Shown here: piece after piece, positions 21,067 to 32,479 of the stretch | Numbering within the stretch: the first letter of the stretch is position 1 | How the letters are laid out: every line of letters begins with the position of its first letter | Source: Diadema setosum | Lineage: Eukaryota > Echinodermata > Echinoidea > Diadematoida > Diadematidae | Direction: 5' to 3' | Assembly: GCF_964275005.1 (NCBI RefSeq) | Contig: NC_092685.1 | Coordinates: 29,162,682-29,226,681, forward strand | Length of the DNA stretch: 64,000 nucleotides | Notes under the pieces: model-generated | Told to the model about the DNA's origin: nothing | Seen by the model: the letters and a program-made list of their open reading frames with translations, nothing else | The model's database searches: none | Position numbers and translations under genes: made by a program

Positions 21067-24000
21067 AGGGTTTTCAGTGGAAAAACAAAACCTCACCGCC
21101 CTCACACTTCAAGATCTCTATCTCTATCTATTTCTTTTTAGTGCCACTTACGTATTTCTGGGTTAAAAATAGTGGGGGGGGGGGGGGCGCCCAAAGCGAT
21201 GACACACCTTATGTATTCCTTTGTATGGTTCACACCAGGCTTCTGTTAGGACCTATACACTCAACAAGTTTGCTTTGCTTTTATGTAGGTTCCATCGTAT
21301 TTCTCTACTGCATTCTTTTACTTTGATTGAAACTGACATGTCAACCATTATGTTCAACGTTTGTATTTTTATTCTTGTATATTTAAGTTGGACAGTATGT
21401 TTTATCATTATTTTGTTGTACTTTCTGCATGTTTCGAGAAATACGAAAATTACTTTGATATTGGAATGGAGAGCGGATTTAGATCTCAAGATAAAAACGT
21501 GACTGATAAGAAAAAAAGATGAAGAAGCAGTGTAGTAAATACACTAAAATATCCGGGAAAAGGTAGAAAGATCTAGATATGAAGAAAGAAAGAAAGAAAG
21601 AAAGAAATTCTCCCTTTCTTATTAATGATGGCAAACACTTTGTCATATAAAACGATGGGCAGATTAATGTATTTTATTATCGCATTCCCTTCTTCGCATT
21701 CTGATGTCGCAAACTGCCCTGAATGTCCAGGATTTATTTGCCCTTTTAACTGGATCCAAAATTTTTTTGCAGTTTATGTTGTTGGTCTTCTCTGCAAAAC
21801 TGCATTCATGATAACCAAAATGCAGAATTCAACTATTCTACTAGTCTACTTCGAATTCGTATGAAACCATGGCCGTCTCCCTCTCCCCTCGAAAAAAAAA
21901 AAATCAACTTTTTCGACAAAATTACAATTCGGCGAAGGAACTTTAAACCTTATGAACTTCACGCTCTTTTGATTGTGATTGTATTCGATTTTGAATTGAT
22001 GTACATAATTATGAACATCAAAGTATGGTTGTCGTAAGTCATGGACCTAAACAGTAAAAAGTAATCACAAAGGTCCTATCTTTTGGCAGGGAGCTTATGG
22101 CATATGAAGCGTACGTGTAAATGTGTCTTGCAACAAATGTTCCTGTCAACAGGTCGATGTAAATTTAAAACGCTGGTGGGGCTTTCCGTCAAAAATACAT
22201 GTCTCATATCGTTCCAAAAATGATATCACATCCGTCACCGCCAAAAGTTGGAAACTTGGTCTGTGGTACGAAAGGGTGCATCCTTACACCACGTAAGCTC
22301 TCAAAATGATTAACCAGTATAATGAAATAATTTGGCGCCAATCTTTCAGTTAAATCATATCTTTCATTCAATGAAAACCCTCGAAAATGTCACAACGAAC
22401 TACTTGTTGTTATCAAAGTTAGTAAAATATATACATTGCATGTGCATCCACAAGAGTCGGAACTAGCTGAAATTAGTATGAATTTCCCAATTGTTGATCC
22501 AAGCTTTTATTGTTATTGTTTTACTTTTGTCAGATTTATTCTCTAGCAAAGCTTTATTATACCATTGCTATTCAGGGAGGAACGAAAGTGTTCAACAAAA
22601 AGATGCAGCTAATCATAGAATATTATTTTGTGTGACGAATACATCAATTTCGAGCAACGGCTCCGTGTGCGTATGAGATGGTATATGTCGTAAAGAGTAT
22701 TGTAATAATTAATAATAGCGGTCACCTGCCTTTCATACTACAGTCTCAAACACCTTTAATCTGAATTCTTTCTTGATTTCAGTCTCTAACCTTAACACAG
22801 ATTTCAATTTCCATAATCATATGCTGGCCAAAATTACATCCACCTTGAGAGAAAAACAGGATAGCACGCTTAACAACGAGCACGTTGAGTAAATAGTTGA
22901 ACTTTCATTTTGGCTCAATGCTGTATTGGCACCAGAAAGAAAAAACATACTTATACGTACTTAACCAAAAAAGGTTACACTTAATGACAGTCAGAGTGAG
23001 AGAACGTTTCTACTCTATCAAAATCACGCACTCATAAAGTTCTCATGATAAGTTCCTGGCTACTATCACATTGGCTGTGGATACAAAACATGATTATAAA
23101 CGCGTATCATGGTTGCAACGGCACGCAAACATGAGTTGACAGTAATAACTATAATAATAAAAAAAAAACACTAACAAACATACAAGCTTTCAGGAGCATC
23201 GAAAGCATTCTAGCGCCTCGCTTTGAGTTTTGTACTCAGTAAGGGAAGAAATCGCCGACGACAGAAGTCAGTTCGAAGGTAGGTTAGCTCGCTGGAGGTA
23301 TAAATTCTCCGTCACAGCTTACATGATGATAGATGATCATTTCCGTTTGACAGAATACTGGCCCTAAGAAGGGAAGAGTGTTATTCTAAATCCCCATGGT
23401 TTGTTACTCTGTATATCAGAAATATCTATATTATCATATCATGATATTACTATCAATATGACATGTAATGACAATTTAAATATCTAACTTTTTAAAATGA
23501 TCTCTTCCTGTTCTCCATGTGCTTCCCCGCAGTTAACCATAAAGCCATGTGCTTTGGAATTAAATTCGGTGGTATAAAAGTACCCTGACAACTCCCCCCC
23601 CAAAAAAAAAAAAGAAAAAAAAAAAAGATAAATGAATTAACAAAAACTTGTTAAGGATTCGATGATTTAACACGTTAATTAGCTCAAATTCATTTTCTTT
23701 TACAAATCTTATCGTGAGTTTGAGTTTCCAGAAGTTCCGAATCCTCGCGTTGTGGATTTGTCCTCTTTTACCAAACTCAAAAGCTCCTTTGGGTAAGTTT
23801 GACAAATCGGAATAATATGTTCCTCCTGTTAGAAATGTAGCTGCATGTTAGGATTAAGCTTGATTTGGTACTTATGTGTGTTCTTTGTGTGTCACGTTAT
23901 GAAGGCATCGTAAAATATCAAATATTTTGTTGTATAAAACGCTTGCAAGCTTTCTTTATACTGGAGGGAAATACAGCTGCGCCATTTTGCAAAGCCTGCT

Positions 24001-24382
24001 ACACGGCTAGACTTGATTTATGCGTTGGTATTTTTTTTTATCGCTTTCTTCTTTGTTCTCGTTAAGTCTTCCGTATAAAATGAAAACAAAAACAAAAACA
24101 ATTTTTTGATATTTTTACGATACAAGGTTATGTACATTTCCTGGCAAGAATCCTCGTTTCTGTCATTCATAAAATGAGATGAGAAAAAGAATTCAGATTA
24201 GATTTAGATTTGCAAATCAATTTGAATTCCATGTAATTTAAGACACATTCCATTCTTTACCACATTTACCATAGCTTAGTGCGGAGGAAAACAACAACAA
24301 CAACAACAAATTATTTGTTGTAATATTACTGCGTTTGAATTCACATAGTGTGCCTTCGAATCTCAAAAGCAGCAGTCCCGTC

Positions 24383-24422
24383 ATGAAAGCGACAATTTTT
24401 CTGGTGATTGTCATCATCGTAG
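24383..24422 (+). CDS. propeller gene exon 1: short signal peptide
   Basis: Forty bases encode MKATIFLVIVIIV, then a phase-1 donor (g|gtgagt). Joined to exon 2 it reads VIIVGDTIVILGD. The signal sequence is short and the exon small, so support comes mainly from the good donor and matching phase. Confidence 0.5.
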
Positions 24423-24995
24423 GTGAGTTTCTTCTATCCCTCCCCCAGCCCATTTATTATACTTATTATGTAGGCCCTATTGTTTTTAACTTTGAATGAA
24501 CATTTTTCACTCCTCACCTCAACACACATAGGCCAGGGCATCAAAAAGGAAATTCAAATTCAGTGTGTGGATTATGTTGATGTTATATTTCGATTGCGTA
24601 GAAACGCATGACCTTTCGCTAAAGCCAACAGACATCCACTAATGCTTATGCATGACGGTCTTTGAGAGTACAACTGATAGAGAAAGAATTGCCACATATT
24701 ATTGATTCAGGGTATGGGAGTATTTAAGGACTGACTATGTATTTATTAGAATGTGTCGAGAATTCTTTCCGGGCAAAAACACATTTCCATCGATCTTTAA
24801 AATTTTGCCCTGTATTTCTGGGCTCCGCTGACCTCCCCTAATGTAACACATACACACATTAAATGAAAGAAAGATATTATTCAGAGGGGTCAGGTTCAGG
24901 TGTGAGTTTCTTCTTTTTGTCCACCTTGGACTACTTAACATAACAACGTCGGAATTTTGAAGCTTGGGTATTTGTTCCATGTTCACCGTGTCACT

Positions 24996-25136
24996 GCCGG
25001 TAACCAGGGACAGCCTGGTGGTAGTGTGCTTGCCCGGAAAGCAGTAGATGACAGGTTCGAGTCCCACTGCTTCATTGTTTGTTAATTCACAGATCGGCAG
25101 TTGCGATCTTAACAAATTTGATTTGTAGATGGAGAC
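24996..25136 (+). mobile_element. tRNA-like SINE fragment
   Basis: A box-A-like stretch (cagcctggtggtagtgtgc, from 25011) is followed 20-30 bases later by a box-B-like aggttcgagtccc (25052-25064). It is not a full tRNA because the acceptor stem does not pair, so a SINE head is likelier. Confidence 0.4.
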
Positions 25137-25369
25137 AAATTAAAGAAACTCACACTTGAACCTTCACACAATAATTGGTCAATGATGATATTCAGATGCG
25201 GAGGCGCAGAAACTTACTAGTTTCGAAGAGCACGGCAGGGGTTTTGCAGCAAGTAGGCCTAGATTCCTCAATTCATCTCAAATATGAGGTGACACAAAAA
25301 GGCCATGGAGGATTATCACCTGTGTATTTGACTCTTTTTGTATAAACAAATGGGACACACAGTGGGCGT

Positions 25370-25500
25370 GCGGTATCTTGTTGCGGATTCAGCCTCATGC
25401 CAACTTCTTATCGGCGAAGACGGTAGTGGATTTGAACCCGTTGTAAAGCGCATGAATCGCCCGCCCTTTCGGGAACTCGTCTCTTGTCAGCCCAGACGGA
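25370..25500 (-). mobile_element. tRNA-like SINE fragment, minus strand
   Basis: The reverse strand carries a box-B-like gggttcaaatcc near 25430-25443, with an upstream region of tRNA-like spacing (gacaagagacgagttcccg). No closed tRNA fold was visible. Confidence 0.32.
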
Positions 25501-26062
25501 AAAAGCCCGCAGGTATGCCCAACACAACATACGAAGAACATTGCAGAACATGAACCATACAGCATTACTCCTGATATATAGAACGAAAATGAATAAAAAT
25601 AGAACATACGCATGAATAAAATATAGCAGATGTAATCAAGAACAATGTATTTTCCCCAAAAAACTGTTGACATCTCACGTCTAAACATTGACAGTTTCCA
25701 CCTATTTCACTTACAAGTATTGGGAAAGAGCAATCTAATATTGTCCAATACTTTAGCCACAACGAATGCAAACTGAAATTGAAATGTTTTTGATATATAT
25801 AAAAACGAAGTTAATCCGTGGCCATGGGATCTTAGTGGAAAAAAAGTTCCTATTTTTCCCTCATGCAAAGTTGGCAGAAGTGTAAAATATCAGAGGCATC
25901 CACTCCTCTAAAACGACGACAACAAAAACAAACAAACAAAGCGAAACAAAACAAAACAAATAAAAAACAACCGAGTACTTGCCAGGTTTAATCCTGTGTT
26001 TTATTTCCCCACCATAACTTCTACCCTGCCTTGTGTCTCCTTGTATTTCATCACGCTTACAG

Positions 26063-26277
26063 GAGACACCATTGTAATCTTGGGTGATGCCATCAAAAAA
26101 ACATTTATATGGCAAAAGGAACGACAGTGAATTTCACGATCTACCGTACACTTAGAGCGGTACAATCCACAGATCTTACATATGATAGACAGGATCAAGT
26201 AATCTATTGGACAAACGATGCATTCGAAATCGTTCGGGCTGACATTACAGACGGAGAGCCTGAGTCGGTGTACACTG
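26063..26277 (+). pseudogene. propeller gene exon 2: YWTD repeat, one-base frameshift
   Basis: Starts after a phase-1 acceptor (gcttacag) and ends at donor cactg|gtaagt, also phase 1. The first part reads GDTIVILGDAIKKTFIWQK, then a TGA appears; the next frame continues GTTVNFTIYRTLRAVQSTDL and QVIYWTNDAFEIVRADITDG. The two parts fit one YWTD unit, so a single missing base near 26112-26125 explains the break. The length of 215 bases confirms it. Confidence 0.6.
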
Positions 26278-26423
26278 GTAAGTTCGAGTTTCGATAATGC
26301 AAGTAGATAATGTACAGGCAACTGCGGAACGAACGCGTATAGTCCCCTCTGAGGATATACGAATATTAAAGCAACCAGCACTAATAGTAGTCTATCAGAC
26401 AACCAGTGTGCACCATAATTATC

Positions 26424-26675
26424 CGATGTGTTGGCTCAGTGAGTAGAGCGGCTGCTCTCACAATCGGGAGGTCGTGGGTTCAAACCCCGGCCGCGTCATA
26501 CCAAAAGATGTTAAAAGATGGGAGTTGCTGCTACCTTGTTTGCCGTTCAACAGTTGAAAAGGTTAGAGCAACGTCGATCTGGCGCTGCTCAGTGGCTGCC
26601 GGGCCCACGATCAATTGGGCAAAATGAATTTCCATTCTTAGACAATAAAATTTGGAGTTTTATATTATTATTGAT
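26424..26675 (+). mobile_element. tRNA-derived SINE
   Basis: A tRNA-like head has box A (tggctcagtgagtagagcgg, about 26432-26451) and box B (gggttcaaacccc, 26476-26488). It then runs into a tRNA-unrelated body (gtcataccaaaagatgtt...) and an ATT-rich tail (attattattg, about 26664-26675). It separates exon 2 from a decayed duplicate of the end of that exon. Confidence 0.75.
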
Positions 26676-26850
26676 TATCGACGGAAAGCCTGAAACGGTG
26701 TATTATCGTGGGTTCGACTTTTGATTGATGTTATGCCGTCACTATAAAGTAAAGGAGGCAATCAGATGCTTGTAAAGGCAATTACGGAAAACGGCAAGTA
26801 AAGTACCTTCTACCGATATAAGCAACAATCATCAGTTGGTTGCGACCGAT
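26676..26850 (+). pseudogene. decayed duplicate of propeller exon 2 end and adjacent intron
   Basis: Reads DGKPETVYYRGFDF against DGEPESVYTGKFEF in exon 2, and similarity continues into intron sequence (caattacggaaaacg against caactgcggaacgaac). The donor gtaagt has become gtgggt, so it is not expected to splice. It is a partial tandem duplication interrupted by the SINE at 26424. Confidence 0.6.
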
Positions 26851-27384
26851 ATCGCATTTCTGCATGTGTAAACATAATGAAAATGTGGAATTCTATTCAA
26901 GTCCACTTGTGAGGAAACGCCTTGATTCCCTTCGATTGCTTTAAATTTTGACTAAAAGTCATTAGAACCTATGCAGAATGGTGTTGAAATCGAGCTTTAT
27001 CCCATAAGTCATAGAAACGCCCGAACCGGACGTCTTCAAGTGTTATATAGTTATGTTATTTGAAAGAGGTCAATGGTCAGCAAAAGTATATCAGAATTAT
27101 TTCTCTTTACACACCATTCTCTCGGTATTTTTTTTAGGCTTTAAAAATAAACATAACTTATGATAGACAAAAATAAATTTGCAGAGAGCTATTTCACATC
27201 ATTTTAAAAAGTTGTCGAAAGAGAGCAGTATATCTGCACCTTCCAGAGAACCGTGGGGTATTATGCAAAGTATATTCAATCGTAAATGGTTAATGAGCAA
27301 ATTGGACGATTCCACACGCGAAGAAATAAAAAGATATTCATTCATTGTCCTTCTCTAATGTCGGACTCTTCTCTCTCCCACCAG

Positions 27385-27579
27385 ATGATACTAGTAATTG
27401 TTATCGTCTTGCTCTTTCTGAGTCAAAGCGCGCTCTCTTCGTTGGCGTAGAAAGGGGCTCTCGTCTTAGCAGGAAATCAGACATCATTGTCGTTTCTCTT
27501 CAGAACTTCATCCGTGTGGAATACTTTGCCAAGAGTACCAGCGAGATAGGAGGCATTGCAGTTGACGACGTGAAAAGGT
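27385..27579 (+). CDS. propeller gene exon 3, donor inside a (GT)n tract
   Basis: A strong polypyrimidine acceptor (tctctctcccaccag) precedes DTSNCYRLALSESKRALFVG, SDIIVVSLQNFIRVEYFAK and IGGIAVDDVKR, which read as propeller strands. To keep phase 1 with exon 4 the donor must be at 27580 inside gtgtgtgtg (exon 195 bases), giving VDDVKRW-YRLFILD. The alternative donor two bases earlier is phase 2 and shifts exon 4 out of frame. Confidence 0.6.
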
Positions 27580-27622
27580 GTGTGTGTGTGTGTGTGTGCG
27601 CGTGTGTGTGTGTGTGTATGTG
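27580..27622. repeat. (GT)n microsatellite at a splice donor
   Basis: The (GT)n tract starts at the exon 3 donor, so the donor position depends on the repeat register. Length change of the tract would leave several alternative GT dinucleotides. Confidence 0.85.
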
Positions 27623-28084
27623 TGTGTAGCTTACCTATTTAAGCCTAGCTCACATGTTATATTTCTCAAGTTAAAACATTCCTGAAACATTGTGCATACT
27701 TAAATGGAAAATGAGCAGACATTGTTCGCATAGATTATTATCAGGTTTTTGAAAATAAAATACTGCCAAAGAAAGTCTAACGAAACGGGAACATGTCTTA
27801 CTTGAAATATTGAATTCTCATCGTCAAAGTCATTTTTATTCAAGGTAAGGTATGGAATTGATAACATTCGGACAAAGATATAGAATAGCATTATCGGTAT
27901 CAGGGCCGGCGGAACATTTTTCAAAGTCGGGGGCCACCATAACCCTCCTCGGAACCACCCCCTCCCCCCCCCCCCTCCCCCAGACGCAAGGCCGCTAGCC
28001 TTCGTCACTTTTCGGTCAGTTCACGGGGGAGCGCTTTGATCGAACGCGGCCATATGGCAAGCCTTTTTTACATTTAAAGTTAAT

Positions 28085-28535
28085 TTCTGATATCACAAAT
28101 TCCATTTTGTGATATCAAACAATCAAATTTTTGATATCAAGAATTCAATTTGTGATATCACAAATTCCCGTAAGTGTAGCACATGAACTTAATTTGTGAT
28201 ATCAAGAAATCGAATTTGTGATATCACAAAATCCATTCTTGATATCACAAATTCAATTTGTGATATCAGAAATTCGAATTCTTGATATCAAAAATAGGTT
28301 TCACGTGAAAAACCAATGGTAATTCGTGATATCACAAAATTATTTTTTGATATCACAAATTCGAATTTGTGATATCACGAAATAAATTTGTGATATCACT
28401 AATTTGAATTTGTGATATCAAGAATTCTTATTTGTGATATCACAAATGCGAATTTCTGATATCACAAATTCCATTTTGTGATATCACGAATTGAATTATT
28501 GATATCACAAATTCGAATATGTGATATCAGTAATT
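28085..28535. repeat. left array of palindromic TGATATCA boxes
   Basis: Nineteen GATATC sites, mostly about 23-25 bases apart, usually within TTTGTGATATCACAAATTC-like contexts so that each unit is itself palindromic. Two spacers are longer: a CACGTG-containing one near 28290-28320 and one near 28170. Confidence 0.9.
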
Positions 28536-28541
28536 CACAGG

Positions 28542-29100
28542 GAATTCGAGCGTTAGTTTTGCGCTGAAATTCAACTGTGAATTCGAGCGTTAGTTGAGCG
28601 CAGAAATACACAGGGAATTCGAGCGTTAGTTCAGTGCAGTAAATCCCTGTGAATTCGAGCGTTAGTTGAGCGCAGAAATACAAAATGAATTCGAGCGTTA
28701 GTTTTGCGCTGAAATTCAACTGTGAATTCGAGCGTTAGTTGAGCGCAGAAATACACAGGGAATTCGAGCGTTAGTTCAGTGCAGTAAATCCCTGTGAATT
28801 CGAGCGTTAGTTGAGCGCAGAAATACACAGGGATTTCGAGCAATAGTTAAGTGCAGAAAATCGCTGTGAATTCGAGCGTTAGTTGAGCGCAGAAATACAA
28901 AGTGAATTCGAGCGTTAGTTTTGCGCTGAAATTCACCTGTGAATTCGAGCGTTAGTTGAGCGCTGAAATACACAGGGAGTTCGAGCATCAGTTCAGTGCA
29001 GAAAATCGCTGTGAATTCGAGCATTAGTTTAGCGCAGAAATACAAATGGAATTCGAGCATTAGTTTTGCGCTGGAATTCAACTGTGAATTCGACCGGGTT
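28542..29100. repeat. left array of 36-37-base units (GAATTCGAGCGTTAG...)
   Basis: About sixteen units start GAATTCGAGC(G/A)TTAGTT and differ in their second half (TTGCGCTGAAATTCAACTGT, GAGCGCAGAAATACACAGG or CAGTGCAGTAAATCCCTGT). Types alternate, making a higher-order period of about 145 bases. Unit lengths near multiples of three give spurious ORFs. Confidence 0.92.
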
Positions 29101-29119
29101 TTTTTTTTTTTTTTTTTAG

Positions 29120-31560
29120 CGCAGAAATACATAGGGAATTGGAACATTACTTTTGAGCTGATATTCAGATGGAATGTATTCTACTGCTAACTTTTTTTTA
29201 TAACAATGGTCAAAATACAAATAACTATATATGAGAGATTTACACATCCATCATTCCCTAAATGATCAAGGTATATTCGATGAATTATTGATACAAATCA
29301 ATTGTTTTGCAACGTGTTATCATGAATTCAATGATACTATGTTCACTTGAAAGAAACCTGTACTGACATTTTCTACTTGTCTGATAATTCTAATCTACAT
29401 TTTTTTTTTTTTTTATGCCTACAACTGGTAAGAGAGGATTCTAAAACCCAGGATAAGCCTGTAATGATTTTTTGCAAAAAATGAAAACGAGCAAGCCAAG
29501 GAACGATCCACACAATTTGGCATACGTCACAGGTGCCAACCTCCGACTTTAGCAAAACGAACTAGAAAGGTTCTACACATGTCAATTTACTGATGAAATC
29601 TCACACAAAGTACTGCAAAAACTGTTATTTAGTAAAATTGCAATATGGAGCTGAAATAAACATGTTAAACAATATCTATTAATTTTTAAAAGGAATCTCT
29701 TCAAAAGCTTTTTATTTAGATCAAATTTGTGGGGAATATTCCAGATATGCAAAATGAAATTGGCATCATTGTCCGAACGTGCTGCCCATAGAAAACTGTG
29801 TGTAAATAACGTTGCACTAACTATGCATTGATGATGAGCGATAATGGTTCGACATCACGATTCACAGTTCAAACTATCTAACGAAGATGAGGACTGAGTG
29901 ATTCTTAAAATCTAAATCCAAAAAATAGTCAACGGCAATCACGGTTTACGCCTAGTTAGAAGAAAACGGCACTCAGTACATATAGACTCTAGACTAGAAC
30001 TAGGACTAGGACTAGTGAGCAGTCAATTACCGAGAAGATTCTACTCGCCGCTCCGTCGACAGCTGTACGTGCACAACGCTAATAATAGCCACAGCGTAAA
30101 CGTTTAGTATGCAATACATACCCCTGCTGCCAGAACTTGAAGAAAGTCCAGACGAAAGTCCAGACTCCAAGGTCTAACGTTGTCGCTAGAGGCCCTTGTG
30201 CTGCAGGCCCTGTTGTTTCTGTGCTGAATTTTGCAGGTAAGGTATCTGCTTTATGGATTTTCAATGTTTTTGTGGTCGAGATAAATCTCATGGTGGTCGT
30301 ATTAACACCAAGGACTAACTTAGATCTAGTTTTAGTAGACCCACACCTCGAAAGAGTGGCCCGACCACGTAGATACAAACAGTGCAACCGCTTCGCGATC
30401 CAAGCGCTGGTGTAGGCATAGTGCTAGAGTACTTCCGTACTTCCGTATCCATGTAGATATCTCAAAATTCACCCAACCAAATTGCAATAAAATCACAAGA
30501 AGTATTTTATGACTCATGTCCACTTGCTCACGCTAATTGGAACCAAATCGCAAGTTGAGAAGCGTAAGTAAAATTGTCGACTTTCCTGTCGTCGCTAAAA
30601 ACAATCTGCTCTGTACGACTAAACAAGAGTGATCGCGGCGTAGTAGCCCTACTTGCCTGCGCACGCACATACTGAAGTTAGCCATCTAATATCATGAGAC
30701 AAATCTTTCAAGTAATCGGGAGCAAAAAAATCAATTTATAAATTATTTGAGCTAAGTTGAATGAAAAATAAGGTTCGTAAATCACACAAATCGCTAAAAT
30801 CATGACATTTTTTAATTTTAGTTCCCGCGTAAATTCCCCGTTCGCACAGCACCAGTCGGCTAACTTCAGTTCTAGATTGTGCATATCGCGTTTACCAAGA
30901 TCTCTCGCGAAGAGTGAGTGGTTTTTTTTTTTTTTGTGACAACTTGAAATTCGGCGTCAATATTGATACTTCTCGATTACCGATTTCGTTCAAATATAAT
31001 ACGGTATTTTGAAATATGCTTAGAAGTATATCCTGTAATTTTGGTGTGATTTGGTTCAGCGAAATTTGAGACAGCTGCATGGATAGGACAGTACACAAGT
31101 GCCGCCTGCTAGCTAAATTGGGCCTAAGCGTCGTCTGCTACTCGGCACGATTTAACGCACGCGTATGCGAGGGCTTGTAATCAGTGAAACATTTGGCACC
31201 TGTGACATCACGACATCCGGGCTCGTCAGCTCATTAGCATAATTCTCGCCCAAAAATTTTCATTTTCAACATGAAATTACGGACTAAATCGTTATGAAAT
31301 TTTGATTCTGTTTGCACCGCTGGGTCTTTTAGAATTAAAAGAACAACATATAAAAAAAATAAAAAACCGGTACAATGCCCTTTAAAGGCCTAGATATGTT
31401 GCTAAACGATTTATTTAAAAAAGAAAATCATTCTTATTCTTTATTTTTTATTCTTTTAAAACCAATTCCTAATCACTTTAAATGAAGACGAGTTGCCAAA
31501 ACTCTTCATTTAGGTTTTTTTTTTTTTTTTTTTTTGTAACTATCGTTATATACTACTGTG
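29120..31560. other. core of the foldback-like element, no gene seen
   Basis: AT-rich, with T runs at 29100-29118, 29400-29414 and 31515-31536. The longest ORFs (about 100 codons) have no family resemblance. There is no visible transposase, so the copy is non-autonomous. Confidence 0.6.
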
Positions 31561-31589
31561 AAGATAACACCTGAAATTCCATAGGAATA

Positions 31590-32130
31590 TCTGCGCTAAA
31601 CTGATGCTCGAATTCACAGTGTATTTCTGCGCTCAACTAACGCTAGAATTCACAGTTGAATTTCAGCGCAAAACTAATGCTCGAATTCCCTGTGTATTTC
31701 TGCGCTCAACTAACGCTCGAATTCACAGTTGAATTTCAGCGCAAAACTAATGCTCGAATTCCCTGTGTATTTCTGCGCTCAACTAACGCTCGAATTCACA
31801 GCTGAATTTCAGCGCAAAACTAATGCTCGAATTCCCTGTGTATTTCTGCGCTCAAATAACGCTCGAATTCACAGTTGAATTTCAGCGCAAAACTAATGCT
31901 CGAATACCTTGTGTATTTCTGCGCTCAACTAACGCTCGAATTCAAAGTTGAATTTCAGCGCAAAACTAATGCTCGAATTCAAAGTGTATTTCTGCGCTCA
32001 ACTAACGCTCAAATTCCCGTTGGTTTTCTGCACTAAACTAAAGCTCGAATTCCCTGTGTATTTCTGCCCTCAACTAACGCTAGAATTTACGGTTGAAGTT
32101 CAGCGCAAAACTAATGCTCGAAATCAAATT
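31590..32130. repeat. right array of 36-37-base units, inverted relative to the left array
   Basis: Reads as the reverse complement of the left units (tgcgctcaactaacgctcga, aattcacagttgaatttcag). About fourteen units. Types alternate here in a simpler two-unit order than on the left. Confidence 0.92.
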
Positions 32131-32169
32131 ATTTCTTTACGAAAGATATGTGCTGAAATTCCATGTAAA

Positions 32170-32402
32170 TTAATGATATCACAAACTGGAATTAGTGATA
32201 TCACAAAATGTATTTCTTGATATCAAGAATGTGAATTCGTGATATCTCGAATTGAATTTGGGATATCACTAATTCGATTTCGTGATATCAAAAATTGGTT
32301 TTACGTGATAAACCAATGGGTATTTGTGATATCAAAAATTGAATTTGTGATGTCAGAAATACGAATTTTTGATATCACGAAAGGGAATTCGTGATATCAG
32401 AA
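32170..32402. repeat. right array of TGATATCA boxes
   Basis: Nine GATATC sites plus one GATGTC variant. A CACGTGA/ACGTGA spacer followed by aaaccaatgg matches the left array in direct, not inverted, orientation. Confidence 0.85.
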
Positions 32403-32479
32403 AATCTTGTTAAAAAGTAATTTGGCTTGCCATACGGGCGGGGAATGTTGTTGGAGGGGAGTCTCCTCCTCTCTCGCAC

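Larger units (their letters stand above)
16756..24382. other. intergenic region, old duplicated non-coding sequence
   Basis: No exon with family resemblance was found on either strand. Diverged repeats occur: 17394-17650 matches 18952-19210, and parts of 19490-19930 resemble 21740-22090 and 23020-23260. Microsatellites include (TG)n at about 18573-18600, (GAAA)n at 21586-21605 and several A, T and G runs. A GGGCCGGCGGAGC segment at 20839 resembles one at 27903. Confidence 0.6.
28053..32434. mobile_element. 4.4 kb foldback-like element with tandem-array arms
   Basis: The ends are an 11-base perfect inverted repeat, TATGGCAAGCC (28053-28063) and GGCTTGCCATA (32424-32434). Inside each end is an array of palindromic TGATATCA boxes (19 on the left, 9 on the right), then an array of 36-37-base units in opposite orientation on the two sides, then a 2.4 kb core (about 29120-31560) without transposase ORF. 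Long inverted arms made of tandem repeats are the hallmark of foldback elements, such as FB of Drosophila and TU of sea urchin. A target duplication was not clear. Confidence 0.7.

Noticed and set aside
26424..26500. tRNA gene
   Set aside because: Boxes A and B are present but the acceptor stem does not close and a SINE body and tail follow.
28542..29100. Regular repeats resembling a CRISPR array
   Set aside because: Units are contiguous with no unique spacers, in an animal genome, and mirrored in an inverted arm.
28462..29147. Overlapping ORFs with repeated LTLEFT / NARIH peptides, also 31948-32220
   Set aside because: They are read through 36-base tandem units divisible by three; no start context or independent evidence of coding.
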